Origin: Cyrtodaria siliqua
Taxonomy: Eukaryota; Mollusca; Bivalvia; Adapedonta; Hiatellidae
Direction of reading: 5' to 3'
DNA length: 64,000 bases
Assembly (NCBI GenBank): GCA_037043455.1
Contig: JAWPHD010005579.1
Location: 62,001-126,000 of the forward strand
In this document: one piece after another, positions 11,021 through 21,204 of the stretch
Position numbering within the stretch: position 1 is the stretch's first letter
Layout of the letters: each line of letters opens with the position of its first letter
The notes under the pieces: generated by a model
Database searches by the model: none
What the model was told of the DNA's origin: nothing
What the model saw: the letters and a program-made list of their open reading frames with translations, nothing else
Program-made: the position numbers and the translations under genes

Positions 11021-12460
11021 TTGGACTAGGGGCTTTTCAAGCCCTAGTCCTTAGCAGGCGACACAATTCGAGCACGCAACAGATCGTCACTGACGAAATG
11101 TATCACTACGCTAACAGACAGAGCGTCAGCTGGCATTTTGATTGGGTGTTCATTAGCATAAAAGATGTAAACACATCCCACTTACTGTATGCATATTCAT
11201 AGGGGCCCTGGCTTTGTGTAGAGAAGAAATAGTTTTCCGGATCAGACAAATACCATCTAAATCGTAAATAAGCTGTGGGAAATGGAAAGAAAATTGAAGA
11301 ATGTGATGATTGGACCTATACTTCTTTTCTACTAAGACAAGAAACAAGATGATATATACTCGCCGTCATAAGAAAGTATCCACTTCTAAACATTGATATA
11401 CAAATACCATGAGAACCAATAATCACAATTTTTCGTATTATTATATTAGATACAACATTTACAAACATGTTTTAATATGAAATATGAACATTCAATAAGG
11501 AATAAAATGTTTAAATCGATTCTAAAGCGCAACAGGCGGAAAACAAAAGTCACACACCTAATAACGTTACAGCTGGTCCCATAAGTGCTCTATCGGACTA
11601 AGGTCCGGTGAAAAAGCAGGCCAGGGTAGCACATTGACGTTATTGGCCACCAAGAAGTCGGTGGTCAATATTGCTGAGTGTGGCCTGACGTTATCCTGTT
11701 GGTACAGTGTAACGTTAGGGTGGTTAGCAAGGAACGGCAAAACAACAAATATTGTGATTATTGGTTCTTTTTTATGACGACGAGTATATTTTATCTCGAA
11801 ATATTATAAACCCCGTTTGGACCCCGTACATCCAGCTTTGCAAACCTGGGATAAAGTAGCTCATTTGCATATTAATGTCGAAAGGACCAACGCTTCCGAG
11901 CAATAGTAGTTATTTTTCAGCAAACATTTGCGATATCAGCGGGAAAATGGAACATCCGTCACCTAATGGAGACAGTCTTAAAGAAAGTTTTCGTCAAAAT
12001 GTTATAATTGCAGAATTTACAAATTGTATTACTGCGCTGTAGAAGCGGCATTTCAGACGCAATAGATTGAACTAATCACGCGTTGATTTCATGACCCGTG
12101 TTCACTATTAATCGAGTGGAGAAGATTTTTTTCGAATCCGACTTTGTACAGATATGACTAATGTTGCTCCGAATTAATAAATGATGGATACATACCACAA
12201 TAAAAAAAATATGTAAACAATAATAAAATCAGATGTATTTTTCCCATATTTCTATCCGGTGCAAGCGTCTTAATTTAATAATTACAATCTGATCCATTCG
12301 AACTCAGGAAGACGCTTTCCGCCAGTTTTGTCAACACAGAACCAAATTCGACACAGAACATAGAACTTATGTTCATAAATGCAGTTACACCATGTACACT
12401 CAACAGAACTGTTCAATTTCCAAAGCCCCTAGTCCATCAGTGCTTTCATCACTTTGATTA
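11021..12460. mobile_element. ~1.4-kb TIR element, copy 2, carrying a nested mariner relic
   Basis: It starts TTTTTGGACTAGGGGCTTTT (11021) and ends AAAGCCCCTAGTCC (to about 12434), in the same arrangement as 8627-9985. It lacks the ~160-bp internal duplication of copy 1 but has a ~437-bp mariner-derived insertion at 11351-11788. Copy 1 shows the uninterrupted site (GATGATAATATTTTTATC). The right border overlaps the last codons of the minus-strand MADF exon. Confidence 0.8.
11351..11788 (-). mobile_element. Internally deleted Tc1/mariner element with transposase fragment
   Basis: Ends CTCGCCGTCATAAGAAA and, inverted, CTCGTCGTCATAAAAAA are flanked by TA. On the minus strand, about 11570-11712 reads without a stop for some 47 codons. 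It has QQDNVRPHSA, then LPWPAFSPDLSPIEHLWDQL. This is the second catalytic Asp region and the final Asp/Glu region of IS630/Tc1/mariner transposases. The rest of the transposase is missing. It is inserted into copy 2 of the ~1.4-kb TIR element, so it is younger than that element. Confidence 0.85.
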
Positions 12461-12624
12461 GTGTTGCAGGTGTGCGAGTTTTACTAGAAGGCGTTCTTCG
12501 CGGGATGGTGGCAAATGATGATGCTGATGCCTCACTCACATTGGATGTCATGTTTGCCTGAGAATTATTGCCTTGAGAGGTTACTGCTGTTACTTGCCTG
12601 GACATCGATGTCGACAGGATGGAC
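12429..12624 (-). pseudogene. MADF-domain gene, exon d (serine/threonine-rich region)
   Basis: The acceptor TTTATAG precedes the exon at 12624. The exon begins with G, which completes the AG left by exon c (phase 2 on both sides). The frame stays open through SFATIPRRTPSSKTRTPAT to KVMKALMD and a TAG within the border of the adjacent TIR element. The composition (Ser, Thr, Gln, Asn, basic patch) fits the linker of MADF/BESS-type DNA-binding proteins encoded by Harbinger elements. The true C terminus may be at 8437-8600. Confidence 0.6.
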
Positions 12625-12714
12625 CTATAAACACACACTTATAGAAATGTTAAACATATTTAAATGACACAAGTTTAATATATGAAAGCATTAATAAGAT
12701 AAATATGTTTTCAG

Positions 12715-13500
12715 GTTCCTGGCAACAGGTGAGACGTACACTTCTTTGGCCTCACAGTACAGAGTTGGCTTGACCATCTGTCCAAGATTGTACCAGAGGC
12801 CTGCGAAGCTATCTGGATTACGATGCAAGAACAATTCATGCCTTTCCCGAAAACTAGCGAGCAGTGGCGGGCAAATGCTGTGAACTTTGCACAAAGATGG
12901 GATTACCCACATTGCATAGGTGCCATAGACGGGAAACACGTAGTAATTGAGGCCCGTGCCAACAGTGGTTCTCTGTACTTCAACTACAAGCATACGTTTT
13001 CAGTGGGCTACTAACTTTGGTAGATGCTGATTACAAATGCATCTATGTTGATATAGGGTCCTACGGGGAAACAATCTGATGGTGGTATTTATTCTGCATC
13101 CACTTTGGGAAGAGCACTGTCATCTCCAAATTCACTGCAGCTACCCGAAGATGCTATTATTGATGAAGCTGAGGAATTAGGTCCAATGCCCGATGTGGTT
13201 GTTGCAAACGAGGCTTTTCCTTTGCAACGACATATTATGAGGCCCTACCCAGGGAAAACCACAAGTGAGGAACAAGACGTCTACAACTACCGTCATAGTC
13301 GGGCAAGAAGAATTGTAGAGAATGCATTTGGGATCTTATCGGAAAGATGGCGGGTGTACCATACTAAAATTGCTGTCATGCCAGATAGTGTCATCAACAT
13401 TGTTAAAGCAACAACTGTGCTGCACAATATGTTGCAAAGGCAGGACTTCAGCCGTTATATAGGTCGGGCACTAGAGGGACGGGTGAGGCAATACAGATAA
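12715..13500 (+). pseudogene. Harbinger transposase, exon 2 (DDE nuclease domain, inactivated)
   Basis: The exon follows the acceptor ATGTTTTCAG. It encodes FLATGETY, then (frame 2, from about 12770) IVPEACEAIW and RWDYPHCIGAIDGKHV with the first catalytic Asp. Another frame gives LLTLVDADYKCIYVDIGSYG with the second Asp. From 13105 the frame gives DVVVANEAFPLQRHIMRPYP and SRARRIVENAFGILSERWRV with the catalytic Glu. It ends TAA at 13500. At least three frameshifts split it. The usual DEAFPL motif reads NEAFPL. The role of an intact copy would be cutting and joining at TWA sites together with the MADF partner. Confidence 0.9.
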
Positions 13501-13592
13501 GAGAAAGGTTTACCACATACTTAAATGCACACCCTTTACCATGACAAGAACAATATGTTCGGAGGGGATCAAAAATATAAAAGACTATGCAC

Positions 13593-13709
13593 CTTTGAGT
13601 ATCTGGTTCATCTGATGCCTCTGCATCACTTTCCTCCGCCATTTCATTGTCACTATTGCCTGACTGCTCCCCTTCTGAATGACTTTCAAGGCTGTCCTCT
13701 GCCAGATTG
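13593..13709 (-). pseudogene. MADF-domain gene, exon c (acidic region)
   Basis: The acceptor TTTATACAG ends just above 13709. The exon begins with C then AAT, so it completes the Ser codon started by AG at the end of exon b. It encodes SNLAEDSLESHSEGEQSGNS and a further Glu/Asp-rich stretch, ending AG|GTGCAT in phase 2, which matches exon d. Acidic linkers of this kind follow MADF domains. It lies only 92 bp beyond the end of the opposite-strand transposase. Confidence 0.6.
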
Positions 13710-13922
13710 CTGTATAAACTGTCGGGTTGAGCTTGATTATATCAACCATACATGTATTTACACATGTGAAGATATTGACCGCATAATAATGTGCAGTGTT
13801 GGATCATTTAAATTTTCCTTCCGAAATTATCACATGCTAAGATTATTATGAAATTAAATGTCTTATAATTGCTTATGGTTGGAATATGTTATATACATGA
13901 AATATGTTACAAATATATATAC

Positions 13923-14121
13923 TACACAGCAAAAGAAACACTCCAATTCTGGTTGTCTGCGAAATGAATGCTTATTGTTAAATAGTTAGAGCAATCTAAT
14001 GTGTTTTGTAGCTGGAACAGTTTCTTTTATACTTACCAAGAAAAAATACTTTGATTGTAATAATATTGAAGAATCCAATAAGTTGCAAATCATTGTTGGG
14101 GCGTTTCTTTTGCTGTTAAGT
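13923..14121. mobile_element. ~195-bp MITE with CAGCAAAAGAAAC termini
   Basis: The left CACAGCAAAAGAAACACTCC and right GGGGCGTTTCTTTTGCTG are inverted repeats about 20 bp long. TA flanks on both sides suggest a Tc1/mariner-type MITE. It lies in the intron between MADF exons b and c. Confidence 0.8.
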
Positions 14122-14144
14122 ATAGTAGAAATATAAAAAGTCAC

Positions 14145-14305
14145 CTTCGTTCAGACACATGATCGACCATAAATGTCATCTGGTCATACAATGGAACTTT
14201 CTTGATTTTTTTTGGCTGCAGAGTCGCTCTTACACGACACAATTTCTCTCCTTTTCTTCGTAAAAGAATCACGCTTTTGTTTCCATACTTTCTTCCAGTC
14301 CTCTC
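14145..14305 (-). pseudogene. MADF-domain gene, exon b (second half of the MADF domain)
   Basis: After the acceptor TTTTTCAG the minus strand reads EDWKKVWKQKRDSFTKKRRE, then VSCKSDSAAKK. This is the typical helix-3 region of a MADF (Myb/SANT-like) domain. A frameshift near 14185-14200 leads to PLYDQMTFMVDHVSER, the conserved hydrophobic end of the domain. The donor is AG|GTGACT, phase 2. Joined to exon a, the junction codon reads TGA, so at least one stop and one frameshift are present. Confidence 0.65.
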
Positions 14306-14486
14306 CTGAAAAAGTTGTGTACCTATATATATTCTTTTTTTCATATATAATACATTTAGATTAGTTCTACCTAAATCTACACATTGTCAATTAATTAGAT
14401 AGGTTACAGATCTATATAATCCTACTATTTAATATTTTTTAACTTCGGTATAATGAACGGATCTGATAATCTAGTTTATTGGAAAA

Positions 14487-14516
14487 TTGTGTCTGTCTGT
14501 CTGTCTGTCTGTCTGT
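14487..14516 (+). repeat. (GTCT)n microsatellite
   Basis: About seven GTCT units, just upstream of the LINE insertion site. Confidence 0.9.
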
Positions 14517-14605
14517 AGCCATCTACGTCTCTTCAGACTGTCTTTACCTATACAAATTATCTACCCTGATCGGAGGAGGGAACAATAACGGTATCTATTT
14601 TGTAG

Positions 14606-15480
14606 TATGACTTTGTTCCTGATGACGTTGCTACCCACATACATACATTGCCTGATGACTATATAAATGACCAAGAGCTACCCAGAAAACCAAATGATAA
14701 TGTCACAAATGCAAATGGTTATTTACTACTAGATTTTTTAAAACAGTCTGGTTTAAGGGTAGCTAATGGTAGAGTCAGCGAAGACAAAGATATTGGAGCT
14801 TTTACTTTTGTTGGTAGAAACGGCAGCAGTCTTGTTGACTATTGTATTGTAAACCCTCATTTATTTACACATTTTTCATCTTTTTATGTGCATGATCCCA
14901 ATATTGTATCTGATCATTGTTTGATTGAATTTTCACTTAAGTCAAGCTATACTTTTAGTGAATATGTCGATTTTCAAACAAAACAGTGTATTAACCACAC
15001 CTATAAGTGGAACAATACGTTGAAGGACGAATATAAAAATGGAATATCTTCAGACATTTTCAAAGAAGCAATGTTAAATTTATCAAATAATATCGAATCG
15101 GTTACCTCAGCTAACGATATAGATACATCCATTGACTCCTTTATAACTACACTTGACTCTGTCTGTAACCCGTTATTCAAGAAAAATTGTAATTTCAATA
15201 CATCCAACCAAAAGACAAAAATAGATAATTCGTATTTCAATGAAACTTGTCAAGATAAAAGAAAAGATTTTTATAAACACCTGAACTTGTTCAGACAAAA
15301 TAAATCCAATGAAAATAAACAGAATATGATTCGATCACGCTCTGAATACAAGAAGGTGTTAAGAAATTATCATTACAAACAGGACACAATTAAAAGTGCC
15401 CGATTAGTCAATGCTAAATTAACAAATGCAAAAGAATACTGGAAACTACTTAAAAATTCAGTAAGTCAAAATAAACCCCA
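14606..15480 (+). pseudogene. LINE ORF2, endonuclease C-terminal part and linker
   Basis: The frame is open from 14606, the first in-frame codon after a TAG at the truncation point, so there is no true start. It reads DFVPDDVATHIHTLPDDYIN, then GAFTFVGRNGSSLVDYCIVN and later VSDHCLIEF. These are the end motifs of an APE-type endonuclease; the SDH motif carries the catalytic His. About 180 residues of linker follow. The N-terminal half with the catalytic Glu is missing. The frame meets TAG at 15491, but the next frame continues the protein. Confidence 0.85.
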
Positions 15481-17574
15481 AAAACTTCTGTAGAAAATTT
15501 TGCAAGCTATTTTAAAGTAGTTTATAATCCTACAGATAAGTTTTTCCAAGCAGATGAAGATATTATTTACTTTAACGAACGCTTTCTAAATTCCGAAACA
15601 CAAATAATGTTTGACGAGTTGAACATTAAAATATCGTGTGTTGAAATACGAAAAGCAGTGTCACAGCTAAAACAGGGGGAAAGTGGGGGCCCAGATATGC
15701 TACTTAACGAATTATTCATACAAGGCATTGATGAACTTGTATCATATCTGCATGGATTGTTTAACAAAATATTAAATATTGGTTATTTTCCTGAAGCATG
15801 GGGTGAAGGTTATATTATACCACTGCATAAGAAGGGAACATTAGATGAAGTTTATAATTTTAGAGGTATTACACTTCTTAGTACAATGGGGAAACTATTT
15901 ACTAGAATTTTAAATAGTAGGTTAACAGACTGGTCAGAAAAATATTTTGTTTATATTGAAGCCCAAGCCCGTTTCAGAGCAAATATGAGTACAGCTGATA
16001 ATATTTTTGTCCTGCATGGAATTATTAATCATATGTTAAACAAGGGTGCTAAGCTATATTGCGCTTTTGTTGACTTTACAAAGGCATTCGATTATGTGGT
16101 ACGGGACATAGTATGGTACAAATTAATTAAGATCGGGGTAAGGGGTAAAATACTAAATATAATTAAATCTATGTATGAACATGTAAAGTCAAAGGTTAAA
16201 ATAAATAATACACTTAGTGATACTTTTGATTGCATGTTAGGTGTACGCCAAGGTGAATGTTTATCTCCGTTCTTGTTTGCTATGTATTTAAACGATTTGG
16301 AAGATGAATATTATTTAAAGGGTGCAGAAAGTATTGATATTGGAATGCTTAAAATATTCATACTTTTATACGCGGATGACATTATCTTATTTGCAAATTC
16401 ACCAGACGACTTAAAAAATAAATTACTTATATTGTACGACTACTGCGAAAGGTGGAAACTTCGAGTTAACACGGATAAAACAAAAGTAATGATATTCAGA
16501 AAAGGTGGGATTTTACCAAGAAATTTAAACTTTCATTACGATGGTAAACCCATAGAGATAGTAAATAAATTTTCATATCTAGGTATTGTTTTTACTGCTT
16601 GGGGATCATTTGCAAATTGCCAAATAACTTTATCGGGACAAGCACAAAAAGCTATTTTTAAGCTAAATAAGTATTTATACAGTTTTACCAATATTACACC
16701 CAGACATTATTTAGAATTATTCGATAAGTTGGTAACACCTATACTTAACTATGGTAGTGAAGTATGGGGTTTTTGTCAGGCTAAACAAATTGAACGAGTG
16801 CATATGCAGTTCTGTAAACAATTATTGGGTGTGAAAACGTCAACTCAAAACGATTTTATTTATGGGGAACTAGGTAGAACAAATTATGCTACACGAAGAC
16901 TATATATTATTATCAAATATTGGTTAAAGGTTATTAGTACGGACGAAAGAAAATATATAAATTATGTTTATAAATTGATGTTAAACGACATAAATGATAA
17001 ACCGAACATCAAAAATTGGGCCTCTTTAATTAAAAATGCTCTAGCGCAGTTTTTTTTTTTCGAGGTGTGGACATTACAAGGTGTAGGAAATAAAGTACTC
17101 TTCCTAAATGTGTTAAAACAAAGACTTACCGATAATTTTGTTCAAAACTGGAAAAGTAGACTAAATGAATCTAGTAGAGCTTCTTTTTATAAAGAATTTT
17201 CATCGCTTGAATTTCAAAAATATTTGGATATTATTAACATAAAAAAATTCAGAATTGCTCTTTCCAGATTACGAGTATCATCTCACCGGTTAGAAATAGA
17301 AGCAGGCAGATGGTCAAAACCACAAATAACTCAGAGAGAAAATCGTAAATGTAAACTTTGTAATTGTGTTGAAGACGAGTTTCATTTCGTTTTTGAATGT
17401 TCATTATATAATGATATTAGAGTTGCATTAATCAAACCATATTACTATAAAAGGAAAAGCATGTTTAAAGCTGTTGAACTTTTGCAATCGACAAACACGC
17501 GGGATATAAACAATATTGGTGAATATATTTATAAAAGTTTTAAGGTAAGGAATGATACAGTGTTTGCCAGATAG
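15481..17574 (+). pseudogene. LINE ORF2, reverse transcriptase and C-terminal knuckle (one frameshift from the endonuclease)
   Basis: A one-base shift in the A-run at 15479-15483 separates this frame from the preceding one; ENFASYFKVVYNPTDKFF then leads in. Counting from an internal ATG at 15607, it has the fingers motif IPLHKKG...NFRGITLLS, then CAFVDFTKAFDYVVRD, GVRQGECLSPFLFAMYLNDL and YADD (16369-16380, residues 255-258). A C-x2-C...H...C knuckle starts near residue 582 (CKLCNCVEDEFHFVFEC). The stop is at 17572. The frame is intact for about 690 codons. Apart from one frameshift the element is remarkably undamaged, so the insertion is fairly young. Confidence 0.92.
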
Positions 17575-17903
17575 GATCTGACTTAATTGTTGTAATAATC
17601 GCATACTTTTAATTATGATACAATGCGGTTGTGTATGTTTGTTTTGTGAATGTGTTTATCGCTATGCTATTTATGTGTGTTTATATTCTGTAGGGGTATA
17701 TATTTTAATTATAACTCATGAATGGATGAATGTTTATAATTTGACTGCCATGTTGTCTTCAGATATTTATATGAGGTAACAAAGAAAACAGTCACACTGT
17801 CCACTATGACCGAGAAACATAGTTTAAATAGTATTTGTATTTGATTGATTTGCTCAAGGGTCTTTTCAGACTTATTGCAACATTTTATATATACATTTGT
17901 AAG

Positions 17904-17936
17904 GTTTATGGAGGATGGCCTCGAACCTCCATAGAC
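17904..17936 (+). other. 3'-end hairpin of the LINE
   Basis: GTTTATGGAGG (17904-17914) pairs with CCTCCATAGAC (17926-17936), an 11-bp stem with one mismatch or wobble. It lies 25 bp before the target-site duplication. Such hairpins can serve as recognition elements for the element's own reverse transcriptase. Confidence 0.65.
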
Positions 17937-18059
17937 CTATGACGAGGTAAATAAAATATATATAACGGTATCTATACGAAATGGGAGTAACCAAAACCGA
18001 TTAATTCCGGCATTTTGTAACCGTTACTAGTATCCGGTTGAGAACGGTAACCGGATAAG

Positions 18060-18200
18060 GTATACTCATTGGCAATGTCTTTAGTGTAGGGAGTGAGGGC
18101 GAGCAAGAGAAATAGAGAGGGTGGGTAGAGACTCATATTCAAAGAGAGATAGAGAATGGGCGAGAGAGAGGGCGAGTAAGCGAGGGCGAGAGAGTGGGGA
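18060..18200 (+). repeat. Purine-rich GAGA/GAGGG low-complexity tract
   Basis: An uninterrupted purine bias with GAGAGAGAGGGCGAG words runs from 18085 to 18200, next to MADF exon a. No coding is supported. Confidence 0.7.
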
Positions 18201-18223
18201 GGACCCAGAGACCTGGTACTTAC

Positions 18224-18344
18224 ATTTCATACACGTCTCATCCTTGCCAATTTCCTTCCAAGTATTCTTCTGGAGAGGAAAATCTTTGTGCTCAGCCATG
18301 GATGAATCATATAAGTTCTGTTGATTCCTCACCAGCACTATTAA
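18224..18344 (-). pseudogene. MADF-domain gene, exon a (first half of the MADF domain)
   Basis: The minus strand reads IVLVRNQQNLYDSS, then MAEHKDFPLQKNTWKEIGKD. This matches the MADF pattern: L(V/I)..V....LYD, a K/D pair, then W.EI. The donor T|GTAAGT is at 18223. No ATG is clear at the expected position upstream (the frame opens after TAA), so the start codon was probably lost. The intact product would bind element ends and guide the transposase. Confidence 0.65.
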
Positions 18345-18576
18345 TCCCCAACTTTAATGACGTAAACTAGGAATATCCTCGCATTGTACGCGCAGACAAG
18401 CGGAGAAAAATCGCCTCTACTAGCGAATTTTGTCCGCGCGTTCACTAATCAGCGCAGCAATCTGCTCCAATGGAAACGATAGTGTGAAGCGACTTTTACA
18501 AAAGCAGCGCGTGTTCTGCGCCGACAAAATTCGGCGCTGAAACCGCTCCAATAATACACTCCATGGAAAGCGGGCT

Positions 18577-20758
18577 TACGGCTATATTTCGGAATGTTTA
18601 CAGTGCGTCAGTTGCAACGTGATAATGGTAAGAAAACACTATCGTATGTATGTATGGTATGCCATACGTTACGGTGATTTATTTAAGAGACTAGGGCGTT
18701 CTGGTAGAATTATGATTGTTAATGCAAATTTGAATAAATCTACCCTAATGTGTTTCAATTTTATAATTAGTGTACCGGTCTACTAATCTAGACCCCATAT
18801 TCGTATGATTTAATTATTGTTAACGCAATAGTTTGGTCTGGAAAACTCGACGACGCAGCTAGTTTATGCTGAACCCGGTGTGGGCAAATAATAGGGCAAG
18901 GGCGGATCCCGTTAGAGGGAAAGGCAGAGGGAAAGCCTCCCCACCCCCCACCAAATTCATGTTCATTTTATCATTTTTGATCATGCTCGTTAAAGGTCTT
19001 CATCATCACCCCTACGTTGTTTCAGGTGCCATTTCGCTCAAATCACTAGCGCAATGGCAGAAACACTATAAACGTTGCTCCAGCGTAAATGTAGTGTCTA
19101 CGATAGAATTTGCAGCAACAGTGCAGTTCTGCAGGAGGAAGGTTCTAGGACCATTCTCCATATTTTATCTCGATGTAAATGAAGTATGAGCCTGGCATGT
19201 TCATTCCTGTTAGGCGCCATATAACCTTTCATGTGTTGGTGCGCCTTAAAACCCCATTGAATTGAATTAGTTTATGATGTATACTATTCATTGATATGAT
19301 CATGATGATGTTTTAAAATTATAATAAACTATTGCTTTGTGACTGAATTACAATATTAATATTTATGATTTAACGACAAAAAACCGGCGGAGTTGCTCGA
19401 ATTGCTCAGACCAAACTGCAGGTTCATAAACAGTTAAGCGGCTTAATGTATTTGAATATACACATTTCAGACGTAACGGAAGGACAATATTGAAGGTTCT
19501 CATTTGTGGTTGGATTGATGCCAGTCACTGTTCTAATTCGCTTCTAACCCCTTTTAGATGATAACGATACAAGCTCCTGTTCTAAAAAATAGTTGATATT
19601 GGGATAGAAATTGTATCAAGAAATGTGTGTTAATGTGTTTTGCTATAAGCATATGAGCTCAAAACAGTTCTAAAACAAGTCAGATAGAAGAGTCTCTGTA
19701 TGTTCTTGATTTATTTGCCTTTGCACTTAAATCGAACTTAAATTGTTTATATCTATAAAGGATTGGTTGATTTTTTTCAACTAGCATAATTAAACCACAT
19801 TGTTTTGCTTTTGAATAGTTTTAATTCGTTGCCAAATTATGTATTTTTTGGAGTACAAACATATTATATCGCTAGCAACCTTAATTAGCGTCAATATTAC
19901 AGATTACACATGCAGGGATATATATTGTTTTCAATAAGTTCGTATGTTTTAATTAATTGTAAATTTGCTGAACCTGTACTATTAAATTTGACATCTAGAT
20001 CCTATGCAGATGGCTCAAAATATAAATGTACCCGAACGTCTATGAGAAACGCAATAATAAGAGGTCATTTTCTGCAATGTTTTCGCTGTCTAAAAGCGAC
20101 TTTGAACGCAAATAAAGTACCTTTTCAAAACACTTATGTACGTAGTTTTCATAATTATGAAGCCTATTAACTGTTTAGATAGTGAATACATTTCTTGATA
20201 CAATGAAATCAAGTACAATTGTGTTTTTTTGTTAAAAACCATTTTTTAGCCGCAGTACTGACTTGATAATTATGGAAAAAGGATCATATACTTACCTTAT
20301 GATAACTCAAAAACAAACTCCACTCGGTCTTTTATTTTTAAATGTTTAAATGCTAACTATGTTTAGAAATTGCATTTCTAAGGATGTACTAAATTAAAAA
20401 AAATATCTGGGCTATTCATACGAACAAATGTAGGACATTTCCTTAATATTTCAACGTTTTTAACAAAGTAGGCGCATTTCCACGGGCTCTTAATGATATT
20501 AGACAATACATTAGACTGTTAAAATAAGTCAGTTACCTAATCATTGTATTTACAGTGTGTTCATTTATTTTAGGGACGAAATAAAAGTTTCATCCTTATT
20601 TAATTACATGAAGGAATCAGTAACATTATAATGAAGACCGATGTTAACGAAAACAGTCGGAATCGATGATATAATCAAGCAAAATCATGTTTAATTATTT
20701 TAGCACGCAGTTAATTTGAGATATATTCTTTCTTTACATATTTAGGTAACGTGACTTT
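18577..20758. other. Stretch without a recognised gene; SINE tail at 19200-19255
   Basis: Mostly AT-rich unique-looking sequence. At 19205-19255 GCCATATAACCTTTCATG and TTGGTGCGCCTTAAAACCCC match the 3' part of the SINE family at 31640-31905. The frames at 18866-19189 and 19910-20170 have no recognisable motif and I do not call them genes. Confidence 0.5.
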
Positions 20759-20886
20759 TAATCCGAGCCTTCTCTGACCATACCGGCCCTTTTCTACGAT
20801 TTTTATATTTCTTCTGGCTGGGTACGTACAAAAGAAATATTAAACTCGTAAAAATACACTGGTACGGTCAGAGAAGGCTCGGATTA
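20759..20886. mobile_element. 128-bp hairpin MITE, Mutator-like (9-bp target duplication, one mismatch)
   Basis: Termini TAATCCGAGCCTTCTCTGAC and its reverse complement form a hairpin with ~55-bp arms. The flanks are CGTGACTTT (20750-20758) and CCTGACTTT (20887-20895), a 9-bp duplication with one difference. Nine-bp duplications are typical of Mutator-like elements. Confidence 0.75.
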
Positions 20887-21057
20887 CCTGACTTTATACA
20901 GACTGTAGTATGGTAACTGAAAAATCCCTTTGTAATAGCACAGGTGTAAAGCGTTTAATCGAAAATAACACCTATCAGAATAAATGGTGTACTACAACTA
21001 CCAGTTATTGGAAGTTGGAGTATAGCAGGGGGCTGAAATGGTCATGCTACAAAACAA

Positions 21058-21156
21058 ATAGAGTATGGTCTCATCTCGTTGGTAAACTTAAACACTTCGA
21101 TGGGCTATGCCCATCTCGATGTTTAAATCAGCCAACTCAATGAGACCATACTCTAT
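21058..21156. repeat. ~99-bp hairpin repeat
   Basis: ATAGAGTATGGTCTCAT at 21058 pairs with ATGAGACCATACTCTAT at 21140-21156. Pairing continues inward (TTCGATGGGC/GCCCATCTCGA around 21098-21120). It is probably a small foldback MITE. No target duplication is visible. Confidence 0.8.
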
Positions 21157-21204
21157 CTATTACTTATACAGAGATGAATGCATACCGTTTTATCAACTCA
21201 AAAT

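Larger units (their letters stand above)
14585..17975 (+). mobile_element. 5'-truncated LINE with 14-bp target-site duplication
   Basis: ATAACGGTATCTAT occurs at 14585-14598 and again at 17962-17975, directly flanking a 3363-bp body. The body begins inside an endonuclease domain, runs through reverse transcriptase and a Cys/His knuckle, and ends with a 3' hairpin and an A/T-rich tail (TAAATAAAATATAT). This is the signature of target-primed reverse transcription with 5' truncation. The insertion splits the intron between MADF exons a and b. The clade was not assigned. Confidence 0.93.
7329..18576. mobile_element. PIF/Harbinger DNA transposon, nested and decayed
   Basis: The left tip AGCCATCTTTCCATGCAG (7329) and the reverse complement of the right tip, AGCCCGCTTTCCATGGAG (ending 18576), match closely. 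The similarity continues into GTATT(A/T)TT. The 3-bp flanks are TAA on the left and TAC on the right, close to the TWA target typical of the superfamily. Between them lie a Harbinger transposase (plus strand) and a MADF-type DNA-binding gene (minus strand), the two genes such elements usually carry. Later insertions add about 6.9 kb: a SINE, two ~1.4-kb TIR elements, two MITEs and a LINE. That leaves a core of about 4.4 kb, a normal size. Both genes have stops and frameshifts, so the copy is dead. Confidence 0.75.

Noticed and set aside
12691..12993. Minus-strand 100-residue frame
   Set aside because: Antisense shadow of transposase exon 2.
15001..15240. Minus-strand frame of 79 residues
   Set aside because: Antisense shadow of the LINE ORF2.
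18866..19189. 107-residue plus-strand frame next to the Harbinger element
   Set aside because: No recognisable motif, and it runs toward a SINE tail; not supported as a gene.
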